Assembly: GCF_022879595.1 (NCBI RefSeq)
Contig: NZ_CP084267.1
Location: 558,001-622,000 of the forward strand
Direction of reading: 5' to 3'
Origin: Caballeronia sp. Lep1P3
Lineage (GTDB): Bacteria; Pseudomonadota; Gammaproteobacteria; Burkholderiales; Burkholderiaceae
Length of the DNA: 64,000 bases
In this document: positions 37,952 through 46,631 of the stretch, in pieces
How positions within the stretch are numbered: position 1 is the stretch's first letter
How the letters are laid out: each line of letters begins with the position of its first letter
Notes under the pieces: generated by a model
The model's input: the letters and a program-made list of their open reading frames with translations, nothing else
Databases searched by the model: none
Told to the model about the DNA's origin: nothing
Position numbers and translations under genes: made by a program

Positions 37952-38666
37952 CGAGGGACTCAAATTGAAAATCGAAGAAATCGGATATCTGGGCATCGAC
38001 GCCACGCACATGGAAGAGTGGCGCGATTTCGCGGCGAATTACGTCGGATTCGAAGTCCGTCAGCTCGATCACGGGCAACTGGGACTGCGCATGGACGACT
38101 TTGCCTGGCGGATGCTCGTGCGTCCCGCCGAGCGCAATGGCGTCGGTTTTCTCGGGATGAAGATCGACAGCCCGGAAGCGCTCGAGACCGTGCGCAGCGA
38201 ATTGACCGCGGCAAGTTTCGAAGTGCACGAGGGCAGCGCTGAAGAGCGTGCCGAGCGCAGCGTGCAGCAACTGCTGTGGGTTGCGGACCCGGATGGCAAT
38301 CGCGTCGAGTTCTTTGTCGGACGCAGCGCCGACAATGCGTCCTTCCGGCCGGGCCGTCCGATCGGTGGCTTCCGCACGGGGCCGCTCGGCTTCGGCCACG
38401 TGGTGATCGGCACGCCGCTGCTGGAAGAGATGGAGCACTTCTATATGAAGCTGCTGGGCTTCGGCCTGAGCGACTACATCGACAAGGACATCAAGGTTCG
38501 CTTCATGCATGCGAACGCGCGGCATCATTCGCTCGCGCTGGTCAAGACGCCCGCCAAATTCCTGCATCACGTGATGGTCGAATACAACTTCATGGACGAT
38601 GTCGGCCGGCTCTACGACAAGGCGTTGACCATCCCCGGCATGATCCAGACGAGCCTCGGCCGGCAC

Positions 38667-38673
38667 GACAACG
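38667..38673. repeat. Target-site duplication, left copy
   Basis: GACAACG, matching 40350-40356. Deleting one copy plus the IS restores GRHDNDHML, the residues expected in extradiol dioxygenases. Confidence 0.75.
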
Positions 38674-38685
38674 GAAATTTTCAAG

Positions 38686-38699
38686 CTAGTTGTCGCCTC
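38686..38699. repeat. IS terminal inverted repeat, left
   Basis: CTAGTTGTCGCCTC, exact inverted match to 40323-40336. Confidence 0.8.
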
Positions 38700-38710
38700 A
38701 ACGAATAATT

Positions 38711-39790
38711 TCAGGCTGCCTTTCTCTCCTGGTTAGGGCGTCGTGGGGTACCGCCCTGGTTATCGATTCGATCCGGGTTCAGGTGCACAGCATCGACGCG
38801 TTGCCAGTTGCGCGTTGGGCCTTTCCACCGAAGCGGATTGCGTTGCCGGGCGTACTCGTAGAGCGCCGCGCGTCGATCCAGAATGTCCTGATCGAGGTTG
38901 GCATGACGCTGCGCCGGCGTGACGAACCGGATCGCGCTGTGACGATGCTCCTCGTTGTACCAGCGCACCAGTGCGCCCACCCACGTGCGCGCGGCAAACA
39001 GGGTATCGAATGCCTTGAGCGGATAAGCAGGTCGATACTTTAGGGTCTTGAACAACGACTCGGAGTAAGGGTTGTCGTTGCTCACGCCCGGGCGACTCAG
39101 CGACGGCATGACGCCCAGCGCCTGAAGGGTGGCAAGCATCGTCGCGCCTTTCATCGGGCCGCCGTTGTCCGAATGCAAAATCACCTGGGCGGGCTGTATC
39201 GCTTCGCGCGCGCAGAGGTCCTTGAGGACTTCGCTGGCCAGCACGCTGCTTTCCTCGGCATACACCTGCCAGCCGACAATTTTGCGACTGAACACGTCGA
39301 GAAACAGATACAAGTAGAAGTACTGCCCACGAACCGTGGTCGGCAGATACGTGATGTCCCAGCTATACAATTGGTTCGGTGCATCGGCGCAAACCGAACG
39401 GGGTTTGCTGCGTGCCTGTGCCGGCCGTTCGCTGCGCCGGTGTGCGAGTTGCTTCTCGGCCTTCAGGACCCGGTAGAACGTCGATTCGGAGGCGATATAG
39501 CGTTGCTGGTCTGCCAGTCGAGGCACGATCTGGCTTGGCGGCAGATGACCGAATTCGGGCGAGTTCGCGATCGCCAGAAGCTCGGCGCGTTCGTCGGCAG
39601 AGAGCTTGTGACGCGGCGCGTGATGCCGTAACGAGCGCCCGTCCACCGCGTCAGGTTCGCCGCGCTGCCAGCGCTGAACCGTTCGAGCACTGAGCCCTAG
39701 AATGCTGCACGCACGCGCCTGGCGAGCCCCGGCCAGGGTCGCCTCGCTGATCAGGTCGATCAATGCCTTGCGCTCTTCAGGGACCGTCAT
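38711..39790 (-). CDS. IS3-family transposase OrfB (DDE catalytic subunit)
   Basis: 359 aa. N-terminal HTH-like region (ACSILGLSARTVQRW), then an rve integrase core with the acidic triad Asp in LYSWDITYLP, Asp in LHSDNGGPMKG and Glu in PYSESLFKTLKYRPAYP; the D-E distance is the 35 or so residues of IS3 enzymes. Its ATG overlaps the OrfA stop as ATGA (39787-39790), so it would be translated by coupling; no slippery heptamer was seen. It looks intact, so the element may still be mobile. Confidence 0.93.
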   Translation of the reverse strand: MTVPEERKALIDLISEATLAGARQARACSILGLSARTVQRWQRGEPDAVDGRSLRHHAPRHKLSADERAELLAIANSPEFGHLPPSQIVPRLADQQRYIASESTFYRVLKAEKQLAHRRSERPAQARSKPRSVCADAPNQLYSWDITYLPTTVRGQYFYLYLFLDVFSRKIVGWQVYAEESSVLASEVLKDLCAREAIQPAQVILHSDNGGPMKGATMLATLQALGVMPSLSRPGVSNDNPYSESLFKTLKYRPAYPLKAFDTLFAARTWVGALVRWYNEEHRHSAIRFVTPAQRHANLDQDILDRRAALYEYARQRNPLRWKGPTRNWQRVDAVHLNPDRIDNQGGTPRRPNQERKAA

Positions 39791-40287
39791 TCGGCCTCGC
39801 CCCCGAACAGCGCACGGTGCTTTTTTTGCAGCACCAACAGCGCCGCAGCTTCAGCCAGCGCCTTCTCCTTGCGTTTGAGTTCGCGCTGCAGCTCGAAATT
39901 GGCCTGCTTCAGATCCCGGACTTCCGTGGCGCTCTCGCGCCGACTACCGGTTCCACCGACCGTGCAAAAATCCGCTCGCCACTGCGCGAGATGATGTGCG
40001 AACAGGCCGCGCTCGCGACACCAGCTGTTCAACGCTTCGTCGACCAACCCGTGGCTCTCCTGCAAGGCCATCAGCCGTTCTTCCAGCGACCAGTCTTCCG
40101 GACGTCTTGCGTGTTCGGAGCCCGAGCTCCGCTTCGCGGCGGCGGCGCCTCTCATCCACTTCCTTAACGTCAGTACGTTCACGTTCAATTCGTCGGCCAC
40201 TGCTCCAACCGTTCGGGGGCCGCGCTGCAGGACCTTCGACAGCGCCTGTTCCTTAAATTCAACAGAATACGTTTGTTTCGCCTTCAC
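39787..40287 (-). CDS. IS3-family OrfA (helix-turn-helix transposase subunit)
   Basis: About 166 aa DNA-binding partner. HTH: YSVEFKEQALSKVLQRGPR, VGAVADELNVNVLTLRKWM. A C-terminal coiled coil with leucine heptads (DLKQANFELQRELKRKEKAL) mediates multimerisation. The GTG at 40287 has GAGG 6 bp upstream; an in-frame ATG at 40332 lies inside the terminal inverted repeat and is less likely. Confidence 0.88.
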   Translation of the reverse strand: MKAKQTYSVEFKEQALSKVLQRGPRTVGAVADELNVNVLTLRKWMRGAAAAKRSSGSEHARRPEDWSLEERLMALQESHGLVDEALNSWCRERGLFAHHLAQWRADFCTVGGTGSRRESATEVRDLKQANFELQRELKRKEKALAEAAALLVLQKKHRALFGGEAE

Positions 40288-40322
40288 CCTGTACCTCTGA
40301 CTCTTCTCGATAAGAAAGTTCA

Positions 40323-40336
40323 GAGGCGACAACTAG
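40323..40336. repeat. IS terminal inverted repeat, right
   Basis: GAGGCGACAACTAG, exact inverted match to 38686-38699. Confidence 0.8.
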
Positions 40337-40349
40337 TCTGACGCCGGGG

Positions 40350-40619
40350 GACAACGACCACATGCTGTCCTTCTATTCGAAGACGCCGGGCGGCTTTCTC
40401 ATCGAAACGGGCTGGGGCGGCCGGCTGATCGACCGCGAAAGCTGGGAACCCGTCGAACTCTGGTGCATGAGCCTGTGGGGGCATGAACGCAGCTGGGAAA
40501 CGCCTGACAACCAGGTCAAGCAGCGCGCCCAGAAAGAACGCGCGGCCACCGAGGGCCGGCTCACGCCGGTGGAAACCAATGAGGCGGGTGGCTTCGTGAC
40601 TCGCGGGGCCGCGATCTGA
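40350..40619 (+). pseudogene. Extradiol dioxygenase, 3' part after the IS
   Basis: Starts with the second GACAACG repeat (40350-40356) and continues in the dioxygenase frame: DHMLSFYSKTPGGF, then LIETGWGG, whose Glu is the expected third Fe(II) ligand, and ends at TGA 40617-40619 after a C-terminal tail. It has no start or ribosome site of its own, so no functional product is expected. Confidence 0.88.
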
Positions 40620-40802
40620 CCCATGGCCGCGAGGGCGCGCACGCGCCTACCCGGTGCGACGTCCACGGCGCGGCGCGGTCGCCAGTATGGTCATGAAGGC
40701 GCTTGCATGATGTGAGGTCATGTAGGCGTCGAAAATGTTGCTTTGTCAGAGAGTTATCGACCCATATCCTTACCAGACAGACCTATAAACAGGAGACTCA
40801 GC

Positions 40803-41339
40803 ATGTCACAGGCGCTCAAGGCCAGCTTCAAGCACGTCGGTATTCACGTGATGGACGTCGACACGATGGTGGACTTCTATACGGACTGGTTCGGTCTGGT
40901 CAAGACGGATGAAGGCAATGGCCCGGTCGGCAAGGGCGTATTCCTGAGCGGAGACCCGAGCGAGCATCATCAAATCGTGTTCGTGGCCGGCCGCGAACCC
41001 GGCACCAAGTCCATCATCAATCAGCTCTCTTTCCAGGTTGACGATCTCGCGACGGTGCGGGCTTATCACAAGCGCGCGCAGGACGAAGGCCGCACGATCA
41101 CGCAGATCAAGAGCCACGGCAATTCATTCAGCATCTACGTGCTGGACCCCGAAGGCAACCAGATGGAAATCTATTGCGACACGCCCTGGTACGTCAGCCA
41201 GCCGGTCAGCCTGCCGCTGGATCTGAGCCAGTCCGACGAAGACATTCTGGCGCAGGTGGAAAAGGCAGTGCGCGCCAATCCGACCTTCATGATGCAGGAC
41301 GAATGGGTGAAAAAGGCCGAGCAACTGATGGCGAACTGA
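40803..41339 (+). CDS. VOC-family single-domain metalloprotein, putative dioxygenase
   Basis: 178 aa, one vicinal-oxygen-chelate domain of two babbab modules. Likely metal ligands: His in KHVGIHVMD, His in SEHHQIVFV and Glu in GNQMEIYCD, the facial triad of extradiol dioxygenases. A helical tail (SQSDEDILAQVEKAVRAN) follows. ATG preceded by CAGGAGAC. Immediately after the broken dioxygenase, so it may assist or replace it; glyoxalase or dehalogenase-like alternatives cannot be excluded. Confidence 0.82.
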   Translation: MSQALKASFKHVGIHVMDVDTMVDFYTDWFGLVKTDEGNGPVGKGVFLSGDPSEHHQIVFVAGREPGTKSIINQLSFQVDDLATVRAYHKRAQDEGRTITQIKSHGNSFSIYVLDPEGNQMEIYCDTPWYVSQPVSLPLDLSQSDEDILAQVEKAVRANPTFMMQDEWVKKAEQLMAN

Positions 41340-41531
41340 GCCGGAACAGACACCTCTCGCAATGCCCGTGATATCGGGCAAGCCTCTGCCGCAACGGGCG
41401 ATTCCATTAAAAATTTCGCGATGACGAACCGCATCATGCATGCGTTCGGACGCCGCAGCTCGTGCCGGCATCGTAGTGCGATCGACATTCTAAAAAACAA
41501 ATTGCCGTTCAACGGCAATTCGGAGACAAAG

Positions 41532-42662
41532 ATGAAGAAGGGAGTCCTGCTCGCTGCAGTCGCCGCGACGTTCGCGGGCGCTGCACACGCGCAAAGCAGC
41601 GTCACGCTGTATGGCGTCGTCGATCACGGCCTGAGCTACATCAGCAACGCCGGCGGTCACAGCAACTTCAAGATGGACAGTGGCGTGATCTATTCGGACC
41701 GCTGGGGTCTGACCGGCAAGGAAGACATCGGCAACGGCCTGCAAGCCGTGTTCACGCTGGAAAATGGCTTCGATGTGAATTCCGGCGCCGCAGCGCAGGG
41801 CGGCGCGCTGTTTGGACGGCGCGCATTCGTCGGCTTGTCCAGCAACCGGTTGGGAACACTGATCCTCGGTAACGACTACGACTTCATCTACGACTATGTG
41901 ACGTTCTACTCGAACACCGGGCAGTTCGGTGGCGTGTACTCGTTCCACCTCGGTTACGACATCGACCGGCTGGCGGGCGAACAGGTGCACAACGTGGTGC
42001 GCTACGAGACGCCCACGGTCGGCGGCTTCAACGCGGGCGTCATGTATGGCTTCAGCAACGTGGCGGGCGGGTTCGGCGGCACGTCGACCGTACCGCGCGC
42101 GATGAGCGTCGGACTCAAGTACAGCCCGACGGGCACCTTCAATGCGCCGTATTCGTTCGGCGCCGCGTTCACCAAGCTCGATGGCGGCAATGCCGCACCC
42201 GGCGCGGGCTCCATCGCCCAGGTCGCGCTGGGCGCGAAGTCGATCTATACGGCAGCCCTCGGCGCGCTCGTGAAGTTCGGCAATTTCTCCGTCAACGGCG
42301 TGTACACCTACACGAACGCGTCGGATACCCCGCAAGGCACCGTGACCGTGAACGCCTACGAGGGCGGCCTGAGCTGGCGCCCCGCGCCGGACATTCTGGC
42401 TGGCGCAGGCTTCGCTTATATCGATGAACGCAAGCGCGGCAAATACGACATCGCGACGCTCGGCTTCGACTACCTCCTGTCGAAGCGCACCGATGTGTTC
42501 GCGGTCGGCACGTTCCAGCACGCACTCGGCGGAGCGCATGTCGCGGGCAATTTCTACGCGGTAACGCCGTATTCGCAGTCGCCCACGTTGCCCAACGGCG
42601 CGGGCGCGTCGTCGACAGCGAATCAGGCGGTCGCGCAGATCGGCATCCGTCACAAGTTCTGA
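41532..42662 (+). CDS. Gram-negative outer-membrane porin
   Basis: 376 aa, same family as the 2269 porin. Signal peptide MKKGVLLAAVAATFAGAAHA with cleavage before QSSVTLYG; loop 3 region (YDYVTFYSNTGQ) and the terminal motif ending RHKF. It lies inside the meta-cleavage cluster and probably lets the aromatic substrate enter the periplasm. An ATG at 41421 adds a non-signal-like tail and is rejected. Confidence 0.93.
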   Translation: MKKGVLLAAVAATFAGAAHAQSSVTLYGVVDHGLSYISNAGGHSNFKMDSGVIYSDRWGLTGKEDIGNGLQAVFTLENGFDVNSGAAAQGGALFGRRAFVGLSSNRLGTLILGNDYDFIYDYVTFYSNTGQFGGVYSFHLGYDIDRLAGEQVHNVVRYETPTVGGFNAGVMYGFSNVAGGFGGTSTVPRAMSVGLKYSPTGTFNAPYSFGAAFTKLDGGNAAPGAGSIAQVALGAKSIYTAALGALVKFGNFSVNGVYTYTNASDTPQGTVTVNAYEGGLSWRPAPDILAGAGFAYIDERKRGKYDIATLGFDYLLSKRTDVFAVGTFQHALGGAHVAGNFYAVTPYSQSPTLPNGAGASSTANQAVAQIGIRHKF

Positions 42663-42675
42663 GAAGGAGAGCGTC

Positions 42676-43953
42676 ATGAGCAGTCCTTTGAGCACGAAGA
42701 TGATGCCCGGCTCGCTTGAGGCCTCGTCGAAAGTCAGTCAATCCGCGAGCTTCTGGATTGTTTGCGGCGCCGCCATCGGCTTGATGTTCGGCTTCGGCCC
42801 CCTGTTTTTCAGCGTCGCCGGCGTCTTTCTGAAACCGATGGCCGCGACGTTCGGCTGGGGCCGCTCCGCCGTCGCCATGCTGCCGATGTTTTCGCTGATC
42901 GGAACGACATTAGGCGGGCCTGCCGTCGGCTATCTCGCGGACCGGCTCGGATGGAGCAAGGTCCTGGCGGGTTCGATCGTGCTGCTCGCGGTCTCGCTCG
43001 CGGCGCTTGCCGTTGCGCCGGCCAGTCATGCCTACATTGCCGCAATCGGCTTCCTGATCGGCTTTCTCGGGGCAGGAACGACGCCGGCGGGCTATCTCGG
43101 CGTGCTGCCGCGCGTCTTCGACAAGCGGCTCGGCATGGCGCTCGGATTCGCGATGATCGGCACCGGTATCGGCGGGCTGGTTGCGCCGATCGCCGCGAAC
43201 CGGCTCAGCGCGACGATGGACTGGCGCCACTGGTTCGGCGTGTGCGCGGTGATCGCGCTTGTGCTCGGCCTCGTTGCGCATCGGTTGATGTTCCGGAATC
43301 TGCCGGCTCAGAAGTACTTCGCCGCCGATGTGCAGGCGGCTGCGTCCGTCGAGGCAGGCTACACGCTCGGCGAAGCGGTGCACAGCTTCCGCTTCTGGCT
43401 GCTCGCGGTCGTCGTGTTCTTGATCTCGGGCGCGATCATCGGCGGCTTCGTTCATCTCGCGCCGTTCGCGAGCGACCGGGGCCTTGGACGCGATGTCGGC
43501 GCACAAGCGGCAGGCGTCGTCGGCGCCGGTCTCGCGATTGCGCGAGTGGGGCTGGGTGTGGTGCTCGATCGCGTGTTCGCGCCGCTCGTGGCCTGCACTG
43601 CCTTCTTTGTCGGCGCAGTCGGTTTCGCGATCTTCCTGACCGATGCGTCGCATGTCCCGTCGATGGTCATTCTGGCTGCGCTGCTGCTCGGCATTTCGAC
43701 AGGCTCAGAAGGCGATCTGATTCCGTTTCTGGCACGCCGATATTTCGGCAAGCGTTCGTTCGGCTCGATCTACGGTTGCCTGTTCGGGGCCGCGACGCTG
43801 GGTGGCGGGGCAGGCCCGTTCCTGTACGGCCTCGCTTTTGACCGCCTCGGCTCCTATACCCTCGTGCATGCGGTGTCGCTGGCCGCATGTCTCGTCGGCG
43901 CGTTCGCAGTCCTCTTGCTCGGGCGTTATCCGGCAGAGACCACGGATCAGTAA
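42676..43953 (+). CDS. MFS transporter
   Basis: 425 aa carrier with about twelve helices. Features: FGFGPLFFSVAGVFLKPM, the A-motif-like AVGYLADRLGW, and PAGYLGVLPRVFDKRLGMAL with a repeated half after residue 215. It resembles the monocarboxylate/oxalate-formate branch rather than the aromatic acid:H+ symporters. Starts 14 bp after the porin with AGGAGA upstream. Likely inner-membrane step of substrate uptake. Confidence 0.88.
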   Translation: MSSPLSTKMMPGSLEASSKVSQSASFWIVCGAAIGLMFGFGPLFFSVAGVFLKPMAATFGWGRSAVAMLPMFSLIGTTLGGPAVGYLADRLGWSKVLAGSIVLLAVSLAALAVAPASHAYIAAIGFLIGFLGAGTTPAGYLGVLPRVFDKRLGMALGFAMIGTGIGGLVAPIAANRLSATMDWRHWFGVCAVIALVLGLVAHRLMFRNLPAQKYFAADVQAAASVEAGYTLGEAVHSFRFWLLAVVVFLISGAIIGGFVHLAPFASDRGLGRDVGAQAAGVVGAGLAIARVGLGVVLDRVFAPLVACTAFFVGAVGFAIFLTDASHVPSMVILAALLLGISTGSEGDLIPFLARRYFGKRSFGSIYGCLFGAATLGGGAGPFLYGLAFDRLGSYTLVHAVSLAACLVGAFAVLLLGRYPAETTDQ

Positions 43954-43972
43954 CGATCAGGATGGCAGATCA

Positions 43973-44830
43973 ATGAAGCTCACAAGAGACAACACCTCGA
44001 AATTCGTGCAGGCCGGCGCCGTCAAGGTGCATTACCACGAGGCCGGCACCGGCCCGGTCCTGCTGTGCATCCACGGCGGCGCGCCAGGCGCGTTCGGCTG
44101 GGGCAACTTCGGCCGCAATCTGGAGGCGCTGTCGCGCAACTTCCGGACGATCATCGTCGATCTGCCGGGTTACGGGCGCTCCGGCAAACCTCGAATCGAA
44201 GGGCCGCGCACGAGCTTCTATGCGCGTACCTTCCGCGACATGCTGGATGCACTGGATATCGGCCGCGCGCATGTGATGGGGCTTGCAACGGGCGGTTCCG
44301 TCGCGCTCAAGATGGCGCTCGACTTTCCCGAGCGCGTCGATCGGCTGGTGGTCATCAGTTCGCCCGGCGGCCTCTCGCTTTTCCAGCCTATGCCGCCGAA
44401 GCCCGACACGCACAGCTATTACAGCGGCGAAGGCCCGAGCATGGAACGCATGCGCGCAAATCTGGAGCGGCTCGTCTATGACCCGACGATCCTGACCGAG
44501 GAAGTGATCCGCGAACGCTACGAAGCCAGCATCGAGCCGGAGTTCATGAATCAGGCACCGGAAGGGCATGGCGGCAAGCCGGGGCAAACGCTGGAGCCGC
44601 TGTGGCAGGACCTGCACCGGATTCAGGCGGAGACACTGGTCATTTGGGGCCGCAATAACCAGACGATCAACTACGACCACGCTCTGTTCATGCTGACCCG
44701 GATTCCGAAGGCGCGCGTTCATATCCACGGCAACTGCGGCCTGTGGGTGCCTTACGAGAAGATGCACGAGTTCAATAGCAACGTCACCGGCTTTCTGTCG
44801 GTGGACCTGACGGCGAGGCCCGCACAATGA
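43973..44830 (+). CDS. Alpha/beta hydrolase homologue lacking the catalytic triad
   Basis: 285 aa, closely MhpC/HsaD-like in fold (LLCIHGGAPGAFGWGNF, IIVDLPGYGRSG). All three catalytic positions are changed: nucleophile elbow GLATGG (Ala instead of Ser in GxSxG), acid motif WGRNNQT (Asn instead of Asp) and GNCGLWVPYEKM (Leu in place of the His of GHW). The frame is open and coding quality is normal. A non-hydrolytic role, for example a substrate-binding or regulatory partner or a lyase, seems likely. It overlaps the next, intact hydrolase by 4 bp. Confidence 0.87.
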   Translation: MKLTRDNTSKFVQAGAVKVHYHEAGTGPVLLCIHGGAPGAFGWGNFGRNLEALSRNFRTIIVDLPGYGRSGKPRIEGPRTSFYARTFRDMLDALDIGRAHVMGLATGGSVALKMALDFPERVDRLVVISSPGGLSLFQPMPPKPDTHSYYSGEGPSMERMRANLERLVYDPTILTEEVIRERYEASIEPEFMNQAPEGHGGKPGQTLEPLWQDLHRIQAETLVIWGRNNQTINYDHALFMLTRIPKARVHIHGNCGLWVPYEKMHEFNSNVTGFLSVDLTARPAQ

Positions 44831-45690
44831 TGAAGCACACGAGTATCTGGCAGCACCTCTTCAAGACGCCTCACAAGCTCGCGTGGATCGATGCAGGCGG
44901 CGTCAACACGCGCTATCTGGAAGCGGGACCGGCCGATGCACCGGTGGTCATCCTGCTGCATGGCACTGCGGGCAGTCTGGAGAATTTCAGCGCGAATTAC
45001 GCGGCCTACGCCGAGCACTTTCGCGTCATTGGCCTCGACATGCTCGGTTGCGGCTGGACCGACAAGCCGGATTACGACTACCTGATCAATCACTACGCCG
45101 AACACGTGCGCAGCTTCATGGATGCGCTCGGCATCGACAAGGCCGCCGTGGTGGGCGTGTCACTGGGCGCGTGGGTTGGCGCCGCGCTGGCGCAGGCACA
45201 CCCGGAACGCGTCGACAGGCTGGTTCTCGTGTCGCCGGCGGGCATCATCACCGATCCGGAGGAAGAGCAACGCTTCGCCGAAAAGCTGCGCAAGAGTCGT
45301 TCGACCGCCGCAGCCGAGCCGACCTGGGAAACCGTGTCCGCCGCGCTGAAAGCCCTGATTCTGGACCCGGAAACGCTGTCCGATGAAATCGTCGCCGTTC
45401 GCCTCGCAATCTATCAGGACCCGCGCATGAAGGCTGCCATGCCGCGTTTGCTCGCTTTCTCGAAGGGCGGTCAGGCGCTCAGCGCCGAACAATGGCGTAG
45501 CCTCGCGCTGCCGATGCAGGTCATTGCCGCCGTGGACGCGCCCAATATGTTTCTCAGCAACGCCTATGCGATCGCCGAGATTGCGCCGGATGCGCGCATC
45601 GTGGAAATGACGGGTTGCGATCACTGGGCCCAGTATGAACAGCCGGACGCCTTCAATCAGCAAAGCATCGCTTTTCTGCTCGAAGCCTGA
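44827..45690 (+). CDS. Alpha/beta hydrolase, putative meta-cleavage product (C-C) hydrolase
   Basis: 287 aa. Triad intact: Ser in VGVSLGAWVG, Asp in IAAVDAPNM, His in GCDHWAQYEQP, and HGTAGSLENF at the oxyanion hole. It would split the ring-fission product into 2-hydroxypenta-2,4-dienoate plus a side-chain acid. Its ATG overlaps the stop of the triad-less homologue, implying equal synthesis of the two. Homologous to, but distinct from, mhpC at 56595. Confidence 0.88.
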   Translation: MMKHTSIWQHLFKTPHKLAWIDAGGVNTRYLEAGPADAPVVILLHGTAGSLENFSANYAAYAEHFRVIGLDMLGCGWTDKPDYDYLINHYAEHVRSFMDALGIDKAAVVGVSLGAWVGAALAQAHPERVDRLVLVSPAGIITDPEEEQRFAEKLRKSRSTAAAEPTWETVSAALKALILDPETLSDEIVAVRLAIYQDPRMKAAMPRLLAFSKGGQALSAEQWRSLALPMQVIAAVDAPNMFLSNAYAIAEIAPDARIVEMTGCDHWAQYEQPDAFNQQSIAFLLEA

Positions 45691-45803
45691 CCACGCAGGT
45701 TGATATTCACCAGACGCTTCGTCGCAGAGGCACGCACAATAGTTCGGTATCCGTATCGATCGTGGCTTGCGGTGACGAAGCCATAACAGACAAAAGGTAA
45801 TCG

Positions 45804-46589
45804 ATGGCAAACGCCACCCTTATCGACGCGCTCGCGGATCGCCTGCGCAAGGCGGAACTCGCGTGCGACGCGATCGAGCCGGTTCGCGGCGAGATTGCGC
45901 TGGACGACCTGGCGATGGCGTATGCCGTGCAGCAGGCCAACGTCGATGCACGCGTGGCGGCGGGCGAGCGCATCGTCGGCCGCAAGATCGGTCTGACTTC
46001 GCTCGCCGTGCAGAAGCAACTCGGCGTGGATCAGTCGGACTTCGGCGCGCTGTTCGACAGCATGTCCTACGGCGACAATCAGCCGATCCCGCTCGGCCTG
46101 TTCATTCAGCCCAAGGTCGAAGCCGAGATCGCGCTGGTTCTCAAGCGCGACCTCACGCGCAAGAAGCACACTTACGCCGACATCATCAACGCCACGGACT
46201 ACGCGCTGGCCGCGATCGAAATCGTCGATAGCCGCATCCGTGGCTGGGATATCCGGTTCGTCGACACGGTGGCCGACAACGCTTCGAGCGCGGCCTTCGT
46301 GGTCGGCAGCCGTCCGGTCGCGCTGGCCGATATCGACCTGTTCAACGCCGGCATGACGCTGGAACGCGATGGCGAAGTGCTGTCGGGCGGCGGCGGCGCG
46401 AACTGCCTTGGCAATCCGCTCAACGCCGCGATGTGGCTGGCCGACCGCATGTCCCAGCTCGGCACACCGTTGCGTGCCGGCGACGTGGTGTTGACCGGCG
46501 CGCTCGGCCCGATGGTCACGGTGACGCAACCGGGCACCTATACCGCGCATATCGAAGGGCTCGGCAGCGTGCGGGCAACCTTCGCGTAG
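45804..46589 (+). CDS. mhpD: 2-keto-4-pentenoate hydratase (first copy)
   Basis: 261 aa, MhpD/TesE/HsaE family, hydrating 2-hydroxypenta-2,4-dienoate to 4-hydroxy-2-oxovalerate. Metal and substrate residues lie in [16 protein letters not shown] (Glu pair) and VADNASSAAFVVG. Roughly 70 percent identical to the copy at 52485 by eye. Start ATG with AAAAGG upstream. Belongs to the first cluster. Confidence 0.9.
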   Translation: MANATLIDALADRLRKAELACDAIEPVRGEIALDDLAMAYAVQQANVDARVAAGERIVGRKIGLTSLAVQKQLGVDQSDFGALFDSMSYGDNQPIPLGLFIQPKVEAEIALVLKRDLTRKKHTYADIINATDYALAAIEIVDSRIRGWDIRFVDTVADNASSAAFVVGSRPVALADIDLFNAGMTLERDGEVLSGGGGANCLGNPLNAAMWLADRMSQLGTPLRAGDVVLTGALGPMVTVTQPGTYTAHIEGLGSVRATFA

Positions 46590-46631
46590 CCGATTGCTGG
46601 CCGGCAACTCAACACACTCTCAGGAAACGAA

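Larger units (their letters stand above)
37965..38708 (+). pseudogene. Extradiol ring-cleavage dioxygenase (BphC/HsaC/TesB-like), 5' part, interrupted by IS
   Basis: Native product would be a two-domain type I extradiol dioxygenase cleaving the catechol made by the hydroxylase. The TTG start at 37965 has GAGGG 7 bp upstream and the first residues (KIEEIGYLGIDA) are family-like. Metal-ligand histidines are seen in GFGHVVIG and ARHHSLALVK. At 38673 the gene meets the insertion: the reading runs on for 11 codons of IS sequence to a TAA at 38708, losing the third ligand Glu. Removing the IS and one 7-bp repeat restores a 323-codon frame with the 40350-40619 segment. Confidence 0.9.
38674..40349 (-). 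mobile_element. IS3-family insertion sequence inside the dioxygenase gene
   Basis: About 1,676 bp carrying orfA and orfB on the minus strand. Inner terminal repeats CTAGTTGTCGCCTC are at 38686-38699 and, inverted, at 40323-40336. Between these and the flanking 7-bp GACAACG repeats lie 12-13 bp that match only partly, so the exact tips are uncertain by that amount. Insertion is antisense to the interrupted gene. IS subgroup not assigned. Confidence 0.88.

Noticed and set aside
38674-38685. 12 bp between the left 7-bp repeat and the clear IS terminal repeat
   Set aside because: Considered as foreign filler or a nested element; the simplest view is that these are the poorly conserved outer tips of the IS, which I cannot settle here.
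41368-41381. GCCCG/CGGGC hairpin after the VOC gene
   Set aside because: Short stem (5-6 bp) without a T-tract; could be chance in GC-rich DNA.
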